Source: Mycoplasmatota bacterium (GTDB taxonomy: Bacteria; Bacillota_I; Bacilli_A; RF39; UBA660). Taken from it: DNA of 5,619 nt. This document shows positions 1 to 5,619 of this stretch, one piece after another (position 1 is the first letter of the stretch; each line of letters starts with the position of its first letter). The stretch covers positions 1 to 5,619 of the forward strand of contig JAAZDL010000073.1 in the NCBI GenBank assembly GCA_012512795.1. The letters are read 5' to 3'. Under the pieces are notes generated by a model, which saw only the letters and a program-made list of their open reading frames with translations, was not told where the DNA came from and searched no databases. A program made the position numbers and the translations under genes.

Positions 1-1949
1 AGTCAAATAATAAGAAATTGATTCTTTATTCTTATTCTGAAAAAAAATGGATTAATGATAATGCAGATACTAATTTTGATATTTATGTTGAAACATCTCT
101 TCCAATATTTTCAAATAATGGAAAAGGTGTATATTATGATTATCTAAGTGCATTAAAAGAAGATACAGGTCTTTCTTTTAATATATCATCTACTGATACA
201 ACGGCTAATAAATTAATTAATAAAACTAGTGTTCTTCCAACTGATTTAGTACTTTATAAAGATCATTTTGTAGTTATTGGCGATAATAAATCATCAATTA
301 ACAAATTAACTGATTTAAGTTATAAAAGTATTGGAATTATTAATAAGAATAAAGAATCAATTTCTTATTATTTGACTGAGTATAAAAATATTAATATTAA
401 AACTTATGATAAATTTGATGATATAAAATCAGCTTTAGCATCTGGGACAATAGATTATATAGTTATTCCTATGTATAAGTATTTAGATGAAATAATAGCT
501 AATGATTTTGAGATAGTTTATCATTTAGATGGATTATATTCATATTATGTTATTTCTCCTGATGAAGAAAACGATGAATTACTTAATATAATGAGTAAGT
601 TTTATTATAGATGGAAAGAAAAAGCTAATACAAGAATTAATGAATATTTTTTAGAGTTATACTATAATTCTAAAAATTATACTGAACTTGAAAAAGAATC
701 TATTACTAATGATGATTTTATTGTTGGTTATATACAAAATCTTCCTTACGAAGGTCTTATACATAATAATTTTACTGGATTAACTGATACTTATTTGTCT
801 AAGTTTGCTGATATAACAGGTGTTACTTATAAATATATTAAATATGATGATACTAAAGAGTTAAACTCAGCACTTATGAGTAAAAAGATAGATATATCAT
901 TAAACTATTATTCTCTTAATAGTGAAAATTATGATAATACTAGATCTTTAGGACCAACAGAATATGTAGTTCTTGCTCATGTTGATAATAACTTGGTAGT
1001 AAATTCTCTTTATAGTCTTGTAAATATGAATATTGTTATGCTTTCAAATATGAATTTAAAATATAATATGGCAAGTAAAAATTTATTTGAAATAAAGGAT
1101 TATGCCAATGTCAAACTAATGTTAAAAAATATAGATAAAGAATCTGTTGTTATAATAGAAAAAGAAGTTTATGATTATTATAAAGATAGTTCTTTAAAAA
1201 GCTATAGTATTAGGTATATTGATAGCGTTAAATTAAATAATACATTTCTTTTAGAAAGTAGTAATAAATCTTTTAATAGATTATTTAACTTTTATTTAAG
1301 TACTCTTAGTTCTAATGAAGTTAAAAATGAAAGTGTTGAAGATGTTATAAGTACACTTAAAAATAATAGAGTTTTTAATTTTATAATGGCTAACTTAATA
1401 TATATAGTTATTTCTATTTTAATAGTTGCATTTGTTATATATATGCTTATTAAAAAAACATTGTATACTAAAAAGATTAAAAAAGAAGATAGATTATATT
1501 ATTTTGATACGATGACTAATTTAAAAAATAGAAACTTTTTAAATGATAATATTGACTTCTGGTCATCTACAAAAGTATATCCACAAACAGTTATAGTAAT
1601 AGATATTAATCAGTTAAAAACATTAAATGATAAAGAAGGTCATGAAGCAGGAGATAATCAAATAAGAGCTGTTGCTAGTGTTCTTATAAAAACTCAAAGA
1701 GATAATTCTGAGATTATGAGAACTGATGGTGATGAGTTTATGGTTTATCTAGTTGGATATGATGAAAAGAAAATAGGATCATACATTCATAAATTAAATA
1801 GAGAATTATTATCATCATTACCTAATAAAGATTATGGTGTATCAATTGGATATGCTATGATTACAAGTGAACAAACTACTATTGATGATGCTATTAATGA
1901 TTCTTTAAAAATGATAAAAAAATCTAAGGTAATTAATAATGAAAAATAA
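1..1949 (+). CDS. Membrane diguanylate cyclase-like protein: tandem solute-binding sensor domains + TM + GGDEF (5' partial)
   Basis: Residue numbers count from the TTG at 18. The frame is open back to the window edge (codons from position 3), no ribosome binding site precedes that TTG, and no signal or N-terminal membrane segment is present, so the real start lies upstream. Residues about 20-215 and 233-430 each look like a periplasmic solute-binding domain (SBP_bac_3 type): the first has SYKSIGIINK and an ALASGTIDYIV stretch, the second opens with FIVGYIQNLPYEG and later LMSKKIDISL. A transmembrane helix follows at about 453-478, then a GGDEF domain at about 491-643. Its conserved parts are DTMTNLKNRNFL (497-508), metal-site D529, N537, and GHEAGD (541-546). 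The signature is DGDEF (570-574) instead of GGDEF. The inhibitory RxxD site has R561 but S564 in place of Asp. There is no EAL domain. Known family role: synthesis of cyclic di-GMP from two GTP in response to an external ligand. Activity here is inferred; a receptor-only or altered enzyme is possible. The 3' end overlaps the next gene by 11 bases. Confidence 0.88.
   Translation, partial: SNNKKLILYSYSEKKWINDNADTNFDIYVETSLPIFSNNGKGVYYDYLSALKEDTGLSFNISSTDTTANKLINKTSVLPTDLVLYKDHFVVIGDNKSSINKLTDLSYKSIGIINKNKESISYYLTEYKNINIKTYDKFDDIKSALASGTIDYIVIPMYKYLDEIIANDFEIVYHLDGLYSYYVISPDEENDELLNIMSKFYYRWKEKANTRINEYFLELYYNSKNYTELEKESITNDDFIVGYIQNLPYEGLIHNNFTGLTDTYLSKFADITGVTYKYIKYDDTKELNSALMSKKIDISLNYYSLNSENYDNTRSLGPTEYVVLAHVDNNLVVNSLYSLVNMNIVMLSNMNLKYNMASKNLFEIKDYANVKLMLKNIDKESVVIIEKEVYDYYKDSSLKSYSIRYIDSVKLNNTFLLESSNKSFNRLFNFYLSTLSSNEVKNESVEDVISTLKNNRVFNFIMANLIYIVISILIVAFVIYMLIKKTLYTKKIKKEDRLYYFDTMTNLKNRNFLNDNIDFWSSTKVYPQTVIVIDINQLKTLNDKEGHEAGDNQIRAVASVLIKTQRDNSEIMRTDGDEFMVYLVGYDEKKIGSYIHKLNRELLSSLPNKDYGVSIGYAMITSEQTTIDDAINDSLKMIKKSKVINNEK
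1926..1929 (+). promoter_or_regulatory. Ribosome binding site for the YihY-family gene, inside the cyclase gene
   Basis: AAGG followed by T lies 9 bases before the ATG at 1939, within the last codons of the upstream gene. It supports the ATG at 1939 as the start despite the 11-base overlap, and fits translational coupling of the two genes. Confidence 0.6.
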
Positions 1950-2808
1950 AATTGTTGAGTTATATGATTTAATTATGGGGAAAGAAATGGGAATATTGCC
2001 TGGCAATCTCGCATTCTCTTTCTTTTTGGCTATAATTCCCATACTAACTTTAATCTTTTTTATTACTACTAGTTTTCATTTACCTATGGATATTATACAA
2101 AACTTTTTAAATCAAACTTTCCCAAGTGGAGTAGTTGATTTATTAGAACCAATATTTACTGATACAATTACATTTAATTCTCTTGTTACATTAACATTTG
2201 GTTTAGTAGTAGCAACTAATGGATGTAATGCAATTATAATGGCTAGTAATACAATTTATAACGTTGAAAATGCACCATTATTAAAAAGATTAATTAAATC
2301 TTTTATATTAACTATATGCATAATTTTACTATTTGCTTTTGTATTAATGGTTCCTTTGTTAGGTAGATCAATCCTTTCATTGATAAGTACATTTACTGAC
2401 TTTTTAGCTCATCATGAAGTTATAGTTAAAATATTATATTTTTTAATACAATTTCCTGTATCTTTACTAGTTATATTCTTTTTTATAAAGTTAGTATATA
2501 CAATAGCTCCGGATGCAACTATACCTAGTAAATATGTTAATAAAGGAGCACTTTTCACTACAATAACTTGGTTATTAATAACATCTATCTTTTCATATTA
2601 TATAAATAATATTGCTAAATATGATTTAATATATGGAAACTTAGCTAATATAGTTATGCTTTTATTGTGGTTTTATGCTTTAGCTTATGTTTTTGTAATA
2701 GGTTTATATTTAAATAAAACTATATCTGATGCAGGTATTGAAAAGACTAATTCTATAAAACTTGGTGAAATTAGAGAAAAAGTAAAAAAAGAAAAGTATA
2801 AAAAATAA
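1939..2808 (+). CDS. YihY/BrkB family integral membrane protein
   Basis: The 289-residue protein has about six hydrophobic helices (roughly 22-44, 82-102, 120-142, 162-188, 204-222, 236-258) and a very basic tail rich in Lys, probably cytoplasmic. Family marks are GNLAFSFFLAIIPIL in helix 1 (22-36), the APDATIP stretch before helix 5 (190-196), a YGNLANIVMLLLWFYA-like block (232-247) and IGLYLNKTI near the end (254-262), where many relatives have GAExN. Length matches the family, so the gene looks complete. The family was once called ribonuclease BN by mistake; RNase activity belongs to a different protein. Its true role is unclear, with BrkB linked to serum resistance in Bordetella and others proposed as transporters or envelope proteins. 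It begins inside the cyclase gene with its own ribosome binding site, so both are probably on one transcript. The start is supported by that site and by helix 1 lying close to the N terminus. Confidence 0.9.
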   Translation: MKNKIVELYDLIMGKEMGILPGNLAFSFFLAIIPILTLIFFITTSFHLPMDIIQNFLNQTFPSGVVDLLEPIFTDTITFNSLVTLTFGLVVATNGCNAIIMASNTIYNVENAPLLKRLIKSFILTICIILLFAFVLMVPLLGRSILSLISTFTDFLAHHEVIVKILYFLIQFPVSLLVIFFFIKLVYTIAPDATIPSKYVNKGALFTTITWLLITSIFSYYINNIAKYDLIYGNLANIVMLLLWFYALAYVFVIGLYLNKTISDAGIEKTNSIKLGEIREKVKKEKYKK

Positions 2809-2901
2809 ATAGAATATATCATAGTTTTAACTATAATATAATTATTATGTTTACTAGAATAATCATGTTATTCTTGGAAAATATTATTATGAAGGAGTAA
2901 T
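2809..2901 (+). promoter_or_regulatory. Intergenic leader before the flippase gene: possible promoter and two inverted repeats
   Basis: This 93-base gap holds a perfect TATAAT at 2832-2837, but 17 bases upstream there is no good -35 hexamer (ATAGAA), so a promoter is only possible in such AT-rich DNA. A perfect palindrome, ATAGTT-TT-AACTAT (2821-2834), overlaps the -10-like box and could be an operator. A second inverted repeat, AGAATAA-TCATG-TTATTCT (2856-2862 with 2868-2874), would form a 7-bp stem in the leader of a transcript started near 2844. It has no T run after it, so it is not a normal intrinsic terminator; readthrough from the YihY-family gene is therefore likely too. Confidence 0.35.
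2892..2897 (+). promoter_or_regulatory. Strong ribosome binding site for the flippase gene
   Basis: AAGGAG lies 4 bases before the ATG at 2902. It is an almost ideal match to the 16S rRNA 3' end, with slightly short spacing, and fixes the start of the downstream gene. Confidence 0.8.
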
Positions 2902-4542
2902 ATGAAAAGAAATTCATTTGTTGAAGGAACTATTATGGCATCTTTTTCTTTAATATTTATTAAAATATTAGGTGCTGTATATGTTATACCTTTTTATAGT
3001 ATAGTAGGAGAACTTGGAGGAGCATTATATTCTTATGCTTATACAGTTTATAGTTTAGTTATTAATATATGTACAACTGGTCTTCCTTTAGCTATAAGTA
3101 AGATAGTAAGTGAGTACAACACTTTAGAGATGTATGAAGCTAAAGAAAGAACTTTAAAACTTGGTAATAAGATTGTTTTTGTACTATCTGTCGTCCTTTT
3201 TTTACTTATGTTTATATTTGCTAAAGAAGCTGCTTATTTATTTATAGGTAATTCTACTGGTGGTAACTCTATAGAAGAAATAGAGTTAGTTATTAGAAGT
3301 ATTTCTTTTTGCCTTTTAATAGTACCTCTTTTATCTATTAAAAAAGGTTATTTACAAGGTCAAAAGTTTATTTCAGTATCTACAAATAGTCAAGTAATTG
3401 AACAAGTAGTTAGAATTTCCATAATATTAATAGGTTCTTATTTAGCTATTAATGTTTATCATTTAAAAGTAAGTTATGGTGTTGCGATAGCTGTTTTTGG
3501 AGCTTTTATAGCTGGTATAGCTGCGTACATGTATTTAAATATTAAAATTAAAAATAATGTTTCCGTTATGAATATTCCAAAAACAAATAAAAAAGATAAA
3601 GTTAGCGATAAGACTATTGTTAAAAAAATATTATCATTTAGTATTCCATTAATAATTGTTTCTATAGCTATGGATTTATATAATATGACTGACTTATCAC
3701 TTATTATAAGAGGCTTATTATATTTAGGATACTCAGCATCTGAGGCTGAAACTATTGGTAGTGTTATGGCTACTTGGGCTCCGAAGATATGTTTAATAGT
3801 AAATACAGTAGCTGTTGGATTAAGTATTACTCTTATACCTCATATGGTAAGCTATTTAGTTAAAAAAGATTATAAAGCAATTAATTATCAATTTATTAAA
3901 TCATTAGGAATAATTATAGTAGTAGGGCTTCCTATGGCTGCTGGTATTAGTTTACTTTCTAATGAATTATATACTATGTTTTATGGATATAGTGAGTATG
4001 GTGGGATAATACTTAGATTAATACCTTTTTCAATTTTATTTACTAATTTAAATTTTGTTGTAAGCATGGTTTTACAAAGTTTAAGTAAATTTAAAACAGT
4101 ATATTTTAGTACATTTACTGGCCTTATTATTAATGCTACTCTTGATATACCTTTAATGATTCTATGTGATAAATTAGGTATATATCCATATTATGGTGTT
4201 ACATTTGCAACTATGATAGGTACTACTATTTCACTAATAATATCTCTTAGTTCATTAAAGAAAGATTTGAAATTCGAATATAAAGGAATACTTAGTATTT
4301 TAAAGAAGATGATAATTCCTATGGTAATTATGTGCGCTATAGTATTTGGTCTTGAAATGTATTTAAAAGATATTTTTAATACTAGAATAACAATGTTAAT
4401 AGCTAGTGGTATTTGTGCTTTAGTAGGAGCATCTATATTTGGAATTATTACATATAAAAATAAATTATTATACGATGTTCTTGGAGAAGAGTATGTTAAT
4501 AAAATATTATATAAGTTTAAATTAAAAAAATCAGAAGTTTAA
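2902..4542 (+). CDS. murJ: MOP-superfamily flippase, YtgP/SpoVB type; probable lipid II flippase MurJ
   Basis: The 546-residue protein is hydrophobic throughout, with a pattern of about 14 membrane helices, and is close in length to Bacillus subtilis YtgP (544). Family marks are the N-terminal KILGAVYVIPF (21-31), the GLPLAISKIVSEY stretch after helix 2 (60-72), the GYLQGQ motif (149-154) and SQVIEQ (163-168). A Lys-rich cytoplasmic loop lies at about 214-243 between the two six-helix-like halves. In the family, MurJ/YtgP moves lipid II, the undecaprenyl-linked peptidoglycan precursor, to the outer face of the membrane; SpoVB is a sporulation paralogue. Presence of the gene implies a peptidoglycan wall. 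Helix 1 has Val28 where Bacillus-type YtgP proteins commonly have Arg (YRIP). Other MOP roles, such as wall polysaccharide or teichoic-acid precursor export, cannot be excluded, so the class is firm and the substrate less so. The start is set by AAGGAG. The last codons form the 5' arm of a terminator hairpin. Confidence 0.85.
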   Translation: MKRNSFVEGTIMASFSLIFIKILGAVYVIPFYSIVGELGGALYSYAYTVYSLVINICTTGLPLAISKIVSEYNTLEMYEAKERTLKLGNKIVFVLSVVLFLLMFIFAKEAAYLFIGNSTGGNSIEEIELVIRSISFCLLIVPLLSIKKGYLQGQKFISVSTNSQVIEQVVRISIILIGSYLAINVYHLKVSYGVAIAVFGAFIAGIAAYMYLNIKIKNNVSVMNIPKTNKKDKVSDKTIVKKILSFSIPLIIVSIAMDLYNMTDLSLIIRGLLYLGYSASEAETIGSVMATWAPKICLIVNTVAVGLSITLIPHMVSYLVKKDYKAINYQFIKSLGIIIVVGLPMAAGISLLSNELYTMFYGYSEYGGIILRLIPFSILFTNLNFVVSMVLQSLSKFKTVYFSTFTGLIINATLDIPLMILCDKLGIYPYYGVTFATMIGTTISLIISLSSLKKDLKFEYKGILSILKKMIIPMVIMCAIVFGLEMYLKDIFNTRITMLIASGICALVGASIFGIITYKNKLLYDVLGEEYVNKILYKFKLKKSEV

Positions 4543-4553
4543 TTCTGATTTTT
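4526..4553. terminator. Bidirectional intrinsic terminator shared by convergent genes
   Basis: AAAAATCAGAA (4526-4536) pairs with TTCTGATTTTT (4543-4553) around the loop GTTTAA. The stem is 11 bp, with an A-rich flank on one side and a T-rich flank on the other, so it would read as hairpin plus U-run on either strand. The loop contains the flippase stop codon TAA (4540-4542), and the distal arm covers two bases of the minus-strand gene's stop (4552-4554). The core is only six base pairs before the A/T flank, with two G-C pairs, so strength is uncertain. Confidence 0.75.
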
Positions 4554-5619
4554 AATTGAAAAACATTGTTTTAAATAGCAAAGCTCCAACTAGAATTCCT
4601 ATGCAAGAAGTCATAATAATAAAGAATGTAAGAGTGTATTTGTCAATAAATCCGGCTAAAGGATATTTGCTTCCAGTTAAAGATAATGTTGGCCCTGAAG
4701 TTTTCTTTTCTATTTCTTCCTCTAATTCTTCTTCTAATCCTTGGCTAACATTCGAATGTCTTAGTGCTCGAAGTTCATCTAATGATAAGTCTGAATTGTT
4801 AGCAAATTTTGCAAGTAACTCTTCATACTCATCTAAAGTTAATTCTTTTTCTTTATTCACTTCTTTTTCAGGTTTTTCAACTTTAGTAGTAGATAAATCT
4901 TGTTTTATATTATTATCTTTAATATGAGTTGATTCTATTAAACCATCATGATCAGTTGTAGCAACAATATCATTAGTTTCTTCTATAGCATGAAGATTCA
5001 TCCCTTTAAAATGTCTCACGGTATCATTTTTTAAATTATTTTTATATCTTTCATTACTATGAATAAAATCTATCATATTTACTTCTTCACTAGTTAAGTA
5101 ATCAGGATTAATTTCTTCAATAGTTTCAGAAGGTTTTTCTCCTAAAGCTGAAGTTAATTCATCAAATAAATATTTTGCATCAAATTGTTTTGGATCCTTT
5201 ATTCTTTCTAAGGCACTTTTATATATTTCTGATATTTTATAAGGATCTCTTGACTCAACTAAATGAACTTGATCTTCTTTATCAACATATTTTATATATT
5301 GTTTTCCGTCTATATAAACAAGTTGTATTCTTTCTTTTTCAGATAGAGATACATCTTTTTTCTGCTCATCAATTATTCCTTTTTTACCAGATGTAGATAT
5401 ACCTTGTTTTTTAGAAATATGAGCTTTTATTTCTTCGCTATCATTTTTTAAAAGTAAATCTTTTAATTCTTCTTTTTCTAATATTTCAGTAGCAGTTTTA
5501 ATAAAAACAACTGAATCAAGATTATCTTCTAATTTTTCTTTTAATAATGTTATCATTTCTAAGTTATCTTTTAATTCAGGAATTTCATTAACTTTTATAT
5601 TATATGTATTTGCTAATTC
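4552..5619 (-). CDS. Acidic protein of unknown function with C-terminal membrane anchor (5' partial)
   Basis: I do not recognise this family. The frame runs from the right window edge to TAA at 4552-4554. The first in-window ATG (5554-5556) has no ribosome binding site before it, and 21 further open codons lie upstream, so the true start is outside. Residue numbers below count from that ATG. The protein is hydrophilic and rich in Glu, Lys, Asp and Asn. It has a helical N-terminal part (about 1-45), a short region that looks like beta strands around QLVYIDGKQYIKYVD (78-92), helical segments about 104-175, and a charged low-complexity linker (about 215-240). Two similar helical openings follow, LTLDEYEEL (239-247) and LSLDELRAL (257-265), then a Glu cluster (275-283). 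One hydrophobic helix (about 307-329) ends four or five residues from the C terminus. No signal peptide is seen in the window. Topology is inferred as tail-anchored with the large N-terminal part in the cytoplasm. It is convergent to the flippase gene, so it belongs to a separate transcript. Confidence 0.75.
   Translation of the reverse strand, partial: ELANTYNIKVNEIPELKDNLEMITLLKEKLEDNLDSVVFIKTATEILEKEELKDLLLKNDSEEIKAHISKKQGISTSGKKGIIDEQKKDVSLSEKERIQLVYIDGKQYIKYVDKEDQVHLVESRDPYKISEIYKSALERIKDPKQFDAKYLFDELTSALGEKPSETIEEINPDYLTSEEVNMIDFIHSNERYKNNLKNDTVRHFKGMNLHAIEETNDIVATTDHDGLIESTHIKDNNIKQDLSTTKVEKPEKEVNKEKELTLDEYEELLAKFANNSDLSLDELRALRHSNVSQGLEEELEEEIEKKTSGPTLSLTGSKYPLAGFIDKYTLTFFIIMTSCIGILVGALLFKTMFFN

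Noticed and set aside
18..20. TTG as the true start of the cyclase gene
   Set aside because: The frame is open to the window edge, no ribosome binding site precedes it, and the first sensor domain begins without the expected signal or membrane segment, so the gene is cut by the window.
1939..2808. Ribonuclease BN
   Set aside because: This is an old misnomer for the YihY family. The protein is an integral membrane protein with no nuclease motif.
2856..2874. Intrinsic terminator after the YihY-family gene
   Set aside because: The 7-bp stem has only one G-C pair and is followed by TGGAAAA rather than a T run.
4556..4927. Plus-strand open frame of 123 codons
   Set aside because: It lies wholly antisense to the minus-strand gene, is Ser/Phe-rich as expected for a complement of Glu/Lys-rich coding, and has no ribosome binding site.
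5175..5396. Plus-strand open frame of 73 codons
   Set aside because: It is antisense to the same gene with Phe/Leu-rich low-complexity translation and no ribosome binding site.
5554..5556. Minus-strand ATG as the true start of the tail-anchored protein
   Set aside because: No ribosome binding site is seen upstream of it and 21 more codons are open to the edge, including similar helical, Leu/Glu-rich sequence.
1..5619. Mycoplasma-type code with TGA as tryptophan
   Set aside because: All six Trp codons in the plus-strand genes are TGG and no gene reads through TGA. An AT-rich genome using that code would be expected to favour TGA.
1..5619. Mobile element, CRISPR array, tRNA or other RNA gene
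   Set aside because: I found no spaced direct repeats, transposase or integrase coding, terminal inverted repeats, or GC-rich structured RNA. The window is almost entirely coding.

Overview
The window is very AT-rich DNA with compact genes, TAA stop codons at all four genes and strong AAGGAG-type ribosome binding sites. This suggests a low-GC member of the Bacillota, perhaps an uncultured Bacilli/Erysipelotrichales-like or RF39-like lineage; that placement is inferred from composition and protein style only. All six tryptophans in the plus-strand proteins are encoded by TGG and no TGA is read through, so the standard bacterial code fits better than the mycoplasma code.

Three plus-strand genes are followed by one convergent minus-strand gene. 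Positions 1-1949 encode the 3' part of a membrane-bound GGDEF protein, a putative diguanylate cyclase with two tandem solute-binding-protein-like sensor domains outside the membrane, one transmembrane helix and a cytoplasmic GGDEF domain. Its active-site signature is the variant DGDEF. The 5' end lies before the window. An 11-base overlap couples it to a YihY/BrkB-family membrane protein (1939-2808). After a 93-base gap with a possible promoter and two small inverted repeats comes a 14-helix MOP-superfamily flippase of the YtgP/SpoVB type, probably the lipid II flippase MurJ (2902-4542). Its stop codon sits in the loop of a near-symmetric hairpin that also reaches the stop codon of the minus-strand gene, so the hairpin probably terminates both.

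The minus-strand gene (4552 to beyond 5619) encodes an acidic, mostly hydrophilic protein of unknown function with one C-terminal membrane anchor. Its reading frame is open to the window edge, so its start is also missing.

The three plus-strand genes all act at the cell envelope: a membrane sensor making (or sensing) a cyclic dinucleotide, a membrane protein of unclear role and a cell-wall precursor flippase. A shared pathway is possible but not shown by the sequence. I see no mobile element, CRISPR array, RNA gene or clear new multi-gene system. The most unusual items are the variant tandem-sensor cyclase and the unrecognised tail-anchored protein.
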